Positions 44,886 through 53,539 of a stretch of 64,000 nt of DNA are shown piece after piece. A program made the position numbers and the translations under genes. Positions within the stretch are counted from its first letter, which is position 1, and each line of letters begins with the position of its first letter. Source of the stretch: Fimbriiglobus ruber (GTDB lineage Bacteria; Planctomycetota; Planctomycetia; Gemmatales; Gemmataceae); the NCBI RefSeq assembly GCF_002197845.1, contig NZ_NIDE01000004.1:992001-1056000 (forward strand), given 5' to 3'. A model generated the notes under the pieces. That model was not told where the DNA came from. It did not search any database and was given only the letters and a program-made list of their open reading frames with translations.

Positions 44886-45723
44886 TGAGTCCGAGTTCTT
44901 CCAGCTTCACGATCATGCCGTGGACCGAGGGTGGCGTGACACGGAAGAATTTGACCAGATCCGTTTCGGCCGGACTCCGGCGGTGCAACTTTCGGTAGAG
45001 GTGAATGAACGCCAGGAACTGGCCCTGACGGGCTGTGAATTCCATGTTCGGACCTTTCTTGGTTTTCTTATGATCCTGACTCGGTGGCGGCTTCTCCGCT
45101 CGCTTTTTGGGCGGTGCCGCGAGCGAATCCGGGGTCAATTCGTATTCCTGCATCCAGAACTCGACGATGTCCTGAACGAGTGGGATTGACGACGAAATCA
45201 ATCCCGTTCCCTCGCTAGAGGTATACCGCTCCGCGTAATGGCGAGCAGTCTGATACGCCCACGTCTCTATTTCCTGCTGGTGAGCCAACAGACAGGAGAG
45301 GGCGTATTCGATGAGTAACAGTTTCGAATCGGTAATGAGCCGAACTGCCCCGTATGGAATGTTTCGATACTCGTTCTGTTCCGCCGCAATCCGCCTGTTC
45401 AGTTCAAGGAGCGATTGCCGCAGCGTCGCGGTCGGCGTTTCTTGCCAGGCTTCCATTCCTTTCAGAGCCTCTTCCATCATAGCCCTGTGGTCCGCCTCGG
45501 TCGACGTCTCGGCGTGCGACGTTTTTTCGTGCTTCTGATGCACACTGTCGAGCGTCTTGCGGGCCAGGTAGGTGACGAAGCGGTTCGCCACCTCGGGTTC
45601 CTGGCACAACGACTTGAGTACGGTCAGGCGGGTAATGGAGACGTATCGGCTCTGCCGGATTTCCTCGGGCAAAGCCGCCAGCTTCCGAATCCGGAACAGC
45701 ACGTCTCGGGGTGGTGGTGTCAT
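44839..45723 (-). CDS. LexA-like DNA-binding domain protein with long N-terminal region, 3' end altered by IS
   Basis: The 294-residue product has a helical N-terminal region of about 200 residues of unknown type (LAALPEEIRQSRYVSITRL, AWYAQTARHYAERY-like parts), a basic Pro/Lys linker, and then a winged helix of the LexA type: FTARQGQFLAFIHLYRKLHR and LVKFFRVTPPSVHGMIVKLE. The expected wing after EELGL is replaced by RACLGILVIYIRLHS, encoded by the IS end, so the natural C-terminus is lost. No LexA autoprotease domain is present. ATG 45723 follows GGAG. Confidence 0.7.
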   Translation of the reverse strand: MTPPPRDVLFRIRKLAALPEEIRQSRYVSITRLTVLKSLCQEPEVANRFVTYLARKTLDSVHQKHEKTSHAETSTEADHRAMMEEALKGMEAWQETPTATLRQSLLELNRRIAAEQNEYRNIPYGAVRLITDSKLLLIEYALSCLLAHQQEIETWAYQTARHYAERYTSSEGTGLISSSIPLVQDIVEFWMQEYELTPDSLAAPPKKRAEKPPPSQDHKKTKKGPNMEFTARQGQFLAFIHLYRKLHRRSPAETDLVKFFRVTPPSVHGMIVKLEELGLRACLGILVIYIRLHS

Positions 45724-45887
45724 GTGACTCCGTGGGATCGACGGGGCTGCGTGCCGCGTCTTGGTGAGCTGCAAATTCTCCCCGTCCGGCCGAAAGACTT
45801 TGCGATTGATCTTCAGCGGCTCATAATTTCATATCTCAAATGTCGCACGCGACGACGCATACGGATTGCAAACAGGACAGGAAATCC

Positions 45888-47207
45888 ATGATGTTGATCG
45901 ATCGGTTCCTGCGCGCTGGCGGACTGGGCCTGGTGGTTGTGGTAGTCGGCGCGGGCGGGCTGTTCAAATCCGACAATTTCTACGGCACACTCCTCCGCGG
46001 CGTCGACGCCCAATTCTACTACGCTGCCGCCCGGTCCGTGGTCGTGAGTGGCGACTGGGACGTGACGGACGACCTGCCGCTCGCCCCCTGGCAGGGCCCG
46101 TTTCAGAGTTCCGTCGGCGTGCCGAGACGACCCGACGGCGGGATCAAAAACGTCTTCCCGGCCGGCCTGTCGTTGGTCGAAGCGGTTTTCCTCAAGGCGG
46201 CTTGCGCCCGCGGCACCTCTACCCCGGGCGCGGCACCGGGCTACTCGCGGTCCGAAATCGCCACGGTCGCGGTCGGTTTGTTGCTATTGGCGGCCGTCGG
46301 GCTCCAGGTCACGTACTCGCTCGTCCGCCCCCTGACGACCCCGGGTTGGGCCGCGGCGGTGGTTCTAGCGACGTGGGTCGGTACGCCCCTTCTCTATTAC
46401 ACGGCTTGGTTTCCGTTTTCGGTCCACCCGACGACCTTTGCCCTGATGACTTTAATGATCGTGGTCGCGGACCGAATCCCCGCGAGCCCGCGGGCGAACG
46501 CTTACATTGTTGCGTTCGGCGTACTGGCGGCGTTGCTCTACCTCGTGCGGCCGCACCAGACGCCCTATATCGTCATCCTGGCCGCGGCGAAAGTGATGCA
46601 AGTCTGCCGGCGTGACTGGCGGGAGTGGCTGCCGGGTACCGCTCTCGGGCTGTCCGCCTGTGCCGGGGCGATGCTGCTCCAGGCGTCGGTTCACGCCGTG
46701 AACGTCGGGTCGTTCACCTTGCTCGCCCACGGCCACCACGACCACCCGATGATTACCGGCGAGTTCCATTGGGACGACCCGCGTTTCGATATCGTCCTGA
46801 TGAGCCCGATCCGCGGGTTGTTCTGGGTCACCCCGATTATCGCCCTTTCGCTCGCTGGTTACGTCGTCCGGGCGGGGGCCGTGCCCTGGTGGGGGTGGGC
46901 GAGTCTGGGCAACGCGGCGATCCAGACCTCCATCCTGGCCTTCTGGTCGGACCCCAACCAGGGCGAATCGTTCGGCATCCGCCTCTGGTGCGAACACGTA
47001 CCGGTCGTCGCCTGCGGCCTGGCGGTCCTGGCGGGCGGCCCGGACCGGTCGCACGGGGCCCGGTGGGCGCTGGCGGCCGCCATCGGCGCGTGCCTCGCAT
47101 GGACGCTGCCGTATTTGGTCATGTACTCGTTCATGCTGATTCCGCAGGACTCGACCCATTCCAAGGTCGTATCGCAGGTGCTCTGGCTTTACCGCGGCCT
47201 CTTCTAA
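45888..47207 (+). CDS. Multi-pass membrane protein, GT-C glycosyltransferase-like
   Basis: The roughly 439-residue protein has a first helix (GLGLVVVVVGAGGLF), then an exported loop with the acidic GVDAQFYYAAARSVV segment. GT39-like enzymes keep a catalytic Asp at this position. About nine more hydrophobic segments follow. The late loop has FWSDPNQGESFGIRLW. This topology fits polyprenyl-phosphate-sugar-dependent GT-C enzymes of planctomycetes, but sequence support is weak. ATG 45888 has AGGA upstream; the frame is open to 45840. Confidence 0.6.
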   Translation: MMLIDRFLRAGGLGLVVVVVGAGGLFKSDNFYGTLLRGVDAQFYYAAARSVVVSGDWDVTDDLPLAPWQGPFQSSVGVPRRPDGGIKNVFPAGLSLVEAVFLKAACARGTSTPGAAPGYSRSEIATVAVGLLLLAAVGLQVTYSLVRPLTTPGWAAAVVLATWVGTPLLYYTAWFPFSVHPTTFALMTLMIVVADRIPASPRANAYIVAFGVLAALLYLVRPHQTPYIVILAAAKVMQVCRRDWREWLPGTALGLSACAGAMLLQASVHAVNVGSFTLLAHGHHDHPMITGEFHWDDPRFDIVLMSPIRGLFWVTPIIALSLAGYVVRAGAVPWWGWASLGNAAIQTSILAFWSDPNQGESFGIRLWCEHVPVVACGLAVLAGGPDRSHGARWALAAAIGACLAWTLPYLVMYSFMLIPQDSTHSKVVSQVLWLYRGLF

Positions 47208-47360
47208 CGACTGACGCCCGCCCCGTGGTGGATCTTCGCGCCGCCGGTATCATACCCCGAACCGCGCGGCGGCCGGTTCTCTCCTGTTTAGAGCGGCGTC
47301 GTGCCCGCGCGGTCGTTTACGGCGCTACCCAGACCAAGGGCGGCGCGAGGAGGGTTCGCG

Positions 47361-49007
47361 GTGGCCAAGATCGACATGGCGAAGTTCGCCAAGTTCTGCA
47401 AAGACAACGGGTTCATCTTCCAGTCCAGCGAAATTTACGGCGGCCTCAACGGCTTCTGGGACTACGGCCCGCTCGGGGTCGAACTCAAGCGGAACATCAA
47501 GGACGCGTGGTGGCTGGACATGGTCCGCAACCCGCCGCCGGGGCCGGACGGGCAGGAGATCCGGATGGTCGGGCTCGACTGCTCGATCATCATGAACCCG
47601 AAGGTCTGGAAGGCCAGCGGTCACGTTGAAGGGTTCTCGGACCCGATGGTCGACTGCCTCAAGTGCAAGAAGCGGTTCCGGGCGGACAAGGTCCATTTCG
47701 CGGCGGCCAAGATCGACGACGCTACGCGGGCCCTCTCGGTCGAGGCAGACAACCAGACGGACGCGGAACCCGTCTTGCGGGAAAAAATCGCCAAGCTCCA
47801 AAAGAAAAAGCACCCGCTCGGGGCGCTGGCGACCGCCACGGATCTGCAATTCTTCTCCGCGTCGAACCTGCCGCACGGATATCCCCGCCCTTGCCCGTCG
47901 GAGGACTGCGACGGCACCCTGACCGAGCCGCGCGCGTTTAACCTGATGTTCGAGAGCCACGCGGGACCGATCGCGTCGGAGGAAAACAAGGTCTACCTCC
48001 GACCGGAGACCGCCCAGGGCATCTTCGCCAACTACCGGAACGTACTGAACAGTACGCGGCTCAAGCTGCCGTTCGGGATCGCCCAGATCGGCAAAGCGTT
48101 CCGCAACGAGATCAACCCGCGGAACTTCACGTTCCGGAGTCGGGAATTCGAGCAAATGGAAATCGAGTTCTTCTGCCATCCGGGCGAGTCGATGAAGTGG
48201 TATGAGTACTGGCGCGACCTGCGGAAGCGGTGGTACAGCACCCTCGGCATCAAGTCGGACAACCTCAAGCCGCGCGAGCAGGGCACGGACGAACTCGCCC
48301 ACTACTCGATCGGCACGACCGACATCGAGTACCTGTTCCCGTTCTCGGATGAACCGCAGGAACTGGAAGGCGTCGCCCACCGCGGAGCGTTCGACCTCAA
48401 CGCGCACGCCAAGCACAGCGGCAAGGTCGACGACCTGGCGTACTTCGACGAGGAGTTGTGGAACAACGACTCACAGAAACTTGCCACCCGGTCGTTCAAG
48501 GAGTGGTTGAAAGGCAACCCGACCGCCGACGAGATCGGCCGATACAAGTTCGTCCCGCACGTGATCGAGCCGTCGGCCGGGGCGGACCGGTTCACGCTCG
48601 CGGTGCTGTGCGAGGCGTACCACGAGGACAAGGTACCGGACAAGGACGGCAAGCTCGAAGAGCGGATCGTCATGCGGTTCCACCCGCGGCTCGCGCCGGT
48701 CAAGTGCGCGATCTTCCCGCTGGTGAACAAGGACGGCATGCCCGAGAAGGCGCTCAAGCTTTACCGCGAGTTGAAGCCCCTCTTCAACGTCTTTTACGAC
48801 GACAAGGGGGCGGTCGGCCGCCGGTACCGCCGGCAGGACGAGATCGGCACGCCGTTTTGTGTCACGATCGACGGCGAGACGATGCAGAACGACAGCGTCA
48901 CGATCCGCGAGCGCGACACGATCGGCCCAGACGGCAAGCCGGCCCAGCGGCGGATTAACCTGTCCGAAGTCAAAGACGTGATCTTCAAAGCACTCTCACC
49001 GGCGTAA
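47361..49007 (+). CDS. glyS: Glycyl-tRNA synthetase (class II, homodimeric type)
   Basis: The 548-residue protein is the single-chain eukaryote/archaea-type GlyRS found in many bacteria. It begins with MAKFAKFCKDNGFIFQSSEI. Class II motif 1 contains YGGLNGFWDYGPLGVELKR. A zinc-like cluster (DCLKCKKRF, then PCPSEDCDGTL) lies in an insertion. Motif 2 appears as AQIGKAFRNEINPRNFTFR, REFEQMEIEFF follows, and motif 3 lies near the end of the catalytic domain. It charges tRNA-Gly. GTG 47361 is chosen because GAGGAGGG ends six bases upstream; the in-frame GTG at 47301 lacks a site. Confidence 0.97.
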   Translation: MAKIDMAKFAKFCKDNGFIFQSSEIYGGLNGFWDYGPLGVELKRNIKDAWWLDMVRNPPPGPDGQEIRMVGLDCSIIMNPKVWKASGHVEGFSDPMVDCLKCKKRFRADKVHFAAAKIDDATRALSVEADNQTDAEPVLREKIAKLQKKKHPLGALATATDLQFFSASNLPHGYPRPCPSEDCDGTLTEPRAFNLMFESHAGPIASEENKVYLRPETAQGIFANYRNVLNSTRLKLPFGIAQIGKAFRNEINPRNFTFRSREFEQMEIEFFCHPGESMKWYEYWRDLRKRWYSTLGIKSDNLKPREQGTDELAHYSIGTTDIEYLFPFSDEPQELEGVAHRGAFDLNAHAKHSGKVDDLAYFDEELWNNDSQKLATRSFKEWLKGNPTADEIGRYKFVPHVIEPSAGADRFTLAVLCEAYHEDKVPDKDGKLEERIVMRFHPRLAPVKCAIFPLVNKDGMPEKALKLYRELKPLFNVFYDDKGAVGRRYRRQDEIGTPFCVTIDGETMQNDSVTIRERDTIGPDGKPAQRRINLSEVKDVIFKALSPA

Positions 49008-49016
49008 TCCGATCGT

Positions 49017-49047
49017 GCGGTCCGTCGTCTCACTGACGACGGACCGC
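49017..49047. terminator. 13-bp hairpin after glyS
   Basis: The arms 49017-49029 and 49035-49047 (GCGGTCCGTCGTC and its complement) flank a 5-base loop just after the glyS stop codon. There is no clear T-run. Confidence 0.75.
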
Positions 49048-49507
49048 CCGATTGCTCAAGGAAACGCCCCGTGGCGAAATTTCCGGCACCGAACGAGGTT
49101 CGTGCGGTCTGTCATTTTGAAGTCCCGTCAGCAGATCATTTCCCCCACTCTTTGCCAACAGAAGATACGATTCGACAGCCCTTTCTTGCGGTCTGACGAT
49201 GGGGCCGGAGCCGCTACGTCACGATCCCCGTGAAGACTCGGGAAAAAGGCTTTTCCAAGATTGCGAAGCCGAGACGGCTCGCCAATAATCCTGCGAACAA
49301 CCAACGACGACGTGTGCCTTCCGGCTGGCAAACCAGGGCCGCGAAGAAACCCGACGGCGCCGCGCCTGTCGGGTCGCGCTGCAAAAAACCGGTGGAACAG
49401 GACGACGAATAACCAAGTCTGCGACACGCTCTTGAAATACAAGGGACCGAAGTGGGCGCGGCCACCAGAAACAATCCCCGAAGGCTTCTACGCGATGTGA
49501 GGATCTC
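49048..49507. other. 460-bp region containing a relic of a duplicated gene tail
   Basis: Most of this stretch has no supported gene. Near its end, in the plus frame from about 49430 to the stop at 49498-49500, it encodes LLKYKGPKWARPPETIPEGF then YAM, nearly the same as the C-terminus of the next gene (FLRYKGAEAGEVDWRPTETI then PEDFYAM). This marks the site of a lost paralogue. Confidence 0.7.
49428..49500 (+). pseudogene. C-terminal relic of a paralogue of the BRCT/pentapeptide/SWIM gene
   Basis: About 24 codons up to the TGA at 49498-49500 match the last codons of the gene ending at 52012 in sequence, frame and stop position. There is no start site, and no coding signal continues upstream. 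The likely history is a tandem pair of paralogues in which the first was deleted except for its tail. Confidence 0.7.
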
Positions 49508-52012
49508 ATGGCTAAGGGCAAGGTGAAGACGACCGGAGCCAAAACCAAGGCCGGAAAACTCGCGGGCAAGACGGTCGCGTTCGCGGGCAAGTTCGGGTAT
49601 GGGAAATACAACCTCGAAGCGTTGAAAAAGGCCGCCGTGGCGGAGGGCGGGTCCGTCGTCGACGGCGAGACGACCGCCCCCGACTACCTCGTCGAGGGCA
49701 CCGGCGTCGGCGGCAAGCCGCCCGGGGCGGTCGCGAAGATCCAGAAGAAACACCCGCAGGTCCAGGTGATCGACGAGCCCGGGTTCTACCAGATGATCGT
49801 CCCGACCGCGGAAGAGTTCCTGGAGATCTTGCAGTCGGGGCCGCAGGGACACGAGTTCTGGAGCGCGATGCAGGAGCGGATCCAGAAGAGTGGGGCCACG
49901 ATCGACCTCTCGGGCACCGAATTCCGCAAGCTCACAATCGAGGGCATCCTGTATCAGGTGCGTCTCGACGACTGCGATTTTCGCGGCGCGACCCTGAACG
50001 ATGTTTATTTCGACAAAATCAAAGGGGCGCGGTTCGACGGGGCCGCGATGAGCGGCGGGTCGTTCGCAAACGCCGAGGATTGCAGCCTGAAAAACGTGGT
50101 CATGAAACAGACGCGCTGGAACCCGGCCGAGTTTCGGCGCTGCGACTTCACCGGGGCGGCGCTGTTCATCCAAACTGGAAGCTGTACGCGGGCCACCGAC
50201 TGCTCGTTCGTGGGAGCCGATCTGAGCGAGGCGGACCTCGACAATTCCCATTTCACTCGCGCCGATTTCAGTGACGCGAACCTGACCGGCGCCCGGCTCG
50301 AGAAGTGCGATTTCACCGGGGCGAACCTGGCCGGGGCCGACCTCACCCGGGCCGACCTGCGGGAGGCGAAGTTGACGAACGCCGATCTGAGCGGGGCGAA
50401 GCTTCGCGACTCACTGTTGACCGGGACCGACCTCACCGGGGCCACGATTGACGGCGCGGACTTCACCGGGGCGAACGTGACGGGCGCGAACGTGACGGGC
50501 CTCGACACGTCGAAGGCGAAGAACCTGGAACCGCGGCCCGCACGCACGGCCGGTCCCAAGTTGCGCGAGCTGGCCACGGTCGCCCGGGGTTCCAAGCGCT
50601 TCATGACGACACTCGAACTCGACCTCGGTAATGGCGAGTCCGTCTTCCTCCAACCGAGCATCACCACTTACGGTACTCAGGTTTATCCCGGGGCGTCGTT
50701 CTGGCATCAATCCGCGCAAACGAATCGGAGCGATTCCGTCGCCGCGCCGACGTTCGAGCAGGGAATCCTCAATCTGACGGATCTGTGGTCGCGCGGGACG
50801 CCCGCGTTTGACACGATCAAAGTCGAGGCCAAACAGTGCCCGCTCCGCGGCAAGGAGTTGGTCGAACTCGCCACGGCGGCGTGGTACGAAGCATGTGGGC
50901 TCGCCGTCCCGAGTACGGAGGAGTTGGAAGACCTCCGGGGCCGGGCCGACACCGACGCAGCCCAACTTCAAAAAGTCCTGACAGCCGAACTGGGCGGCGG
51001 TCCCTCGGGCGTCAAAAAATGGAACGCCCGCACCGATAAAGAGCGGACCAAGCTCGGGCGGCTCAGGAAACACGACTTCTCGAACGCCTCGCTCGCCGGG
51101 GCCAACTTGGGCAGCCAGGATTTCGAGGGGAGTACGTTCGACGGTGCAAACCTGAAGAAAGCGGCTCTCGGCGGGTCGCAACTAAAAGGGGCGAGTTTCG
51201 TCAAAGCGGAGATGGGCGGTGTCCACCTGGCGGGTAGCAAATGTTCCGAGGCGTCCTTCGAGGGCGCGACCCTGACGAAATGCAACCTGCGGGCGGCCAA
51301 CTTCCGGCGGTGTAACTTCCAGAACGCCGACCTCACGAACGCGGACTTCTCCTTCTCGGACCTCGGCGAGGCGGACTTTACCGGGGCGACGCTCACCGGC
51401 GTCGAGTTCGCACGGACCCGGTTCGACGAGAAAACGATATTTCCGCCCGGTTTCGTGCCGCCAGAGGGGCTAATTTGGAAAGGCGTGGGCTCGCGGCCCG
51501 GGACGCCCGAGGCGGCTCCCCCGCCCCCGGCGGCGAAGTCCGGCACCCTCGACTTCGCGACGTTCCTTGGGTACCTGAACAACAAGGTCGAGGCGGCTCG
51601 GATGCAGAAAGCCGGGTCGATGCTCAAGGCAGAGCGGTTCCAACTATTCGCCGAGGTTGCGGACGACGCGATTACCGGCATCGTCAAGAGCCAGTCGAGC
51701 CATGACCTGGTGTACTCGTGCCGGCTGGCGTCGGATGGCGGGTTCAGCTGCTGCACCCAGAACCTGCGGCCGTGCGGCGGGCTCCGCGGGGCCCTGTGCA
51801 AGCACCTCCTCGTCCTCATCGTCGGGTTGGCCAAGGCCGGCCGGTTGGACGCGGCTACCGTCGACCACTGGATCGACCTGAGCCGCCGCCAGAAACCTGT
51901 GGTCGACGAAGACGCGGCCAGCGCCACTTTCCTCCGATACAAGGGGGCCGAGGCGGGCGAGGTCGACTGGCGGCCGACCGAGACCATCCCCGAAGACTTC
52001 TACGCGATGTGA
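49508..52012 (+). CDS. BRCT - pentapeptide repeat - SWIM zinc-finger multidomain protein
   Basis: This 834-residue protein joins three kinds of module. Residues about 17-95 look like a BRCT domain (LAGKTVAFAGKFGYGKYNLE, then VAEGGSVVDGETTAPDYLVEG). About 131-345 and 520-640 are pentapeptide repeats of the A(D/N)LxX form (GADLSEADLDNSHFTRADFS; NLAGADLTRADLREAKLTNA), which fold as right-handed quadrilateral beta-helices. Residues about 737-766 form a SWIM-like zinc site with CTQNLRPCGGLRGALCKH, preceded by further Cys. It is the first gene of the MoxR/VWA cassette. The next gene overlaps its stop codon. It probably recruits or docks a protein or DNA partner for the ATPase. Confidence 0.88.
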   Translation: MAKGKVKTTGAKTKAGKLAGKTVAFAGKFGYGKYNLEALKKAAVAEGGSVVDGETTAPDYLVEGTGVGGKPPGAVAKIQKKHPQVQVIDEPGFYQMIVPTAEEFLEILQSGPQGHEFWSAMQERIQKSGATIDLSGTEFRKLTIEGILYQVRLDDCDFRGATLNDVYFDKIKGARFDGAAMSGGSFANAEDCSLKNVVMKQTRWNPAEFRRCDFTGAALFIQTGSCTRATDCSFVGADLSEADLDNSHFTRADFSDANLTGARLEKCDFTGANLAGADLTRADLREAKLTNADLSGAKLRDSLLTGTDLTGATIDGADFTGANVTGANVTGLDTSKAKNLEPRPARTAGPKLRELATVARGSKRFMTTLELDLGNGESVFLQPSITTYGTQVYPGASFWHQSAQTNRSDSVAAPTFEQGILNLTDLWSRGTPAFDTIKVEAKQCPLRGKELVELATAAWYEACGLAVPSTEELEDLRGRADTDAAQLQKVLTAELGGGPSGVKKWNARTDKERTKLGRLRKHDFSNASLAGANLGSQDFEGSTFDGANLKKAALGGSQLKGASFVKAEMGGVHLAGSKCSEASFEGATLTKCNLRAANFRRCNFQNADLTNADFSFSDLGEADFTGATLTGVEFARTRFDEKTIFPPGFVPPEGLIWKGVGSRPGTPEAAPPPPAAKSGTLDFATFLGYLNNKVEAARMQKAGSMLKAERFQLFAEVADDAITGIVKSQSSHDLVYSCRLASDGGFSCCTQNLRPCGGLRGALCKHLLVLIVGLAKAGRLDAATVDHWIDLSRRQKPVVDEDAASATFLRYKGAEAGEVDWRPTETIPEDFYAM

Positions 52013-52362
52013 GCGAACCCGTGGACGAAATCGCCGAACTCCGCGACGCGCTCGATCGCCTGCACGCCGCGCTGGACGACCTCGCGGTCCGCGGACTCCG
52101 CTCCGCCGGTCCGCAAGACCTGGCCAAGTTGACGGCCCTACGCGGCGAATTCCGGGCCGCCGGCGCCGGCCACATCGCCGGCCGACTCGACACGACCCTG
52201 GACGCCGTCCGCGCCGACGACCGCGGCGCGGCGGCCGCCTTGCTGCGGACCATGACCGCCGCTCGCCTCTTCGACCGGATGCTGACGCTCGAAGTGGCGG
52301 CCGGGATGCTGAGCGCCTCCGAAGCGGGTGCCGCAGCAGACGAGGCGGAGACGGACGAATAA
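52009..52362 (+). CDS. Small helical protein of the MoxR/VWA cassette
   Basis: The 117-residue protein starts at GTG 52009, whose GTGA overlaps the TGA of the upstream gene, a sign of translational coupling. It is all-helical, with DEIAELRDALDRLHAALDDL, LTALRGEFRAAGAGHIAGRL and LLRTMTAARLFDRML. The same heptad layout is seen in the first 100 residues of the next protein, so the two genes may share a duplicated domain. No function is known. Confidence 0.7.
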   Translation: MSEPVDEIAELRDALDRLHAALDDLAVRGLRSAGPQDLAKLTALRGEFRAAGAGHIAGRLDTTLDAVRADDRGAAAALLRTMTAARLFDRMLTLEVAAGMLSASEAGAAADEAETDE

Positions 52363-52378
52363 TCACGCGGAAACTGAC

Positions 52379-53497
52379 ATGCTCCCCCCACCGGCCGACC
52401 GCCCGAAACTCGCCGCCGTCCTCGCCCAACTCGCGGCGGCGGTCGAGGAATTGCTGCTTTCCGGGCTCACGACCGCGTCCGCGTCCACCCGGCAGACGCT
52501 CGCGGCCGCCACGCAGGAAGCGGCCCGGTTCCGGCTCCTGCGGCTCGGATCGACGCTGCGCACAGCGGCCGAAGAACTCGGCCGGTTCACGGAGCAGGAC
52601 GCCGCGTTCGCCCGCCGCCGGCTGATCTTCTTCCTGAACCGCGCGTGGCTCCTCAGTCGCGGATTGACGCACGCCCTGCAAGCGGGCGACGAGAAGGAAT
52701 ACGACCGGCTCACCTGGGCACCCCCGACCCAACCCCTGCCCGCGGTCGACGTGGTCTGTCTCGGGGTCGCGAAGAAGGTTGCGGCTGGTGCGTTCGTCGC
52801 GTTCGAGTTCCGCCTCCGGGCGGTGTCCAACGCTCCACCCGTGGCGGCGGGGCAGCGGCTTACCTGGTCGGTCGTGTTCCCGCTGAAACCGGGCATGGAG
52901 ATCCCGGCCGAGGGATTCTTACACCTGCCGCAGAAGCAGAAGTTCAACCCGATCATCTTCCTCGAAAAGAAGACCGTTACGATCAAAAACGCGAGCCTCG
53001 TCGCCGACGATTCCGGCGGCGGGCGACTCACACTCACCGATCAGTGTGCGGTCGTAGTCGGCCCGGCATTCCGCGACTTCGAGCGGTTCCTCGACTGGTC
53101 GCCCAAGCGGGCGGTCGAGCGCATCCGCGGCCACGCGCCCGGCCCGCTCGACCTCGACACCGAACTCCAGGAAGAAATTGTCCTCCGCGATTACGAGGTC
53201 GGACCGCCGACCGACGGCGAGTTGCCCGGCCAAACGGTCTACCCGATCCGGGCAGGCCAACTCACGCTGAACGCCACCGTGGGTTCGGAAGTCGAAGGAA
53301 AGACCTTACGCAAGAACCTTGACGACTTGCGGAAACTCAAGAAGAACCGGCCGCCATTGTTCGGCCTCATGCATTACGAGCGCTGTCGACTCGTGTTCCA
53401 GCCGTTCACGGCGTTCAATCCAGACCCCGATTACCTGATGATTTCCAAGGAAAACGTGAACAAGGCGGCGCTGCTCAAAGCCCTGTCGTTCAAGTGA
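52379..53497 (+). CDS. Unknown protein of the MoxR/VWA cassette
   Basis: The 372-residue protein starts at ATG 52379, 16 bp after the small helical gene. Residues 1-100 are helical and resemble the preceding protein. The rest alternates beta segments: AVDVVCLGVAKKVAAGAF, LTWSVVFPLKPGMEIPAEGF, IIFLEKKTVTIKNASLVAD, LDWSPKRAVERIRGHAPG. I do not recognise the family. Position between the BRCT/SWIM and MoxR genes makes it part of the same system. Confidence 0.8.
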   Translation: MLPPPADRPKLAAVLAQLAAAVEELLLSGLTTASASTRQTLAAATQEAARFRLLRLGSTLRTAAEELGRFTEQDAAFARRRLIFFLNRAWLLSRGLTHALQAGDEKEYDRLTWAPPTQPLPAVDVVCLGVAKKVAAGAFVAFEFRLRAVSNAPPVAAGQRLTWSVVFPLKPGMEIPAEGFLHLPQKQKFNPIIFLEKKTVTIKNASLVADDSGGGRLTLTDQCAVVVGPAFRDFERFLDWSPKRAVERIRGHAPGPLDLDTELQEEIVLRDYEVGPPTDGELPGQTVYPIRAGQLTLNATVGSEVEGKTLRKNLDDLRKLKKNRPPLFGLMHYERCRLVFQPFTAFNPDPDYLMISKENVNKAALLKALSFK

Positions 53498-53539
53498 CTT
53501 GTGATCGCACTTTGAGAAGCCAGCTTTACCGGAGCATGT

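Noticed and set aside
49128-49442. Open frame on the minus strand in the glyS to cassette gap
   Set aside because: No ribosome site and no family match. The region is better explained as debris around the paralogue relic.
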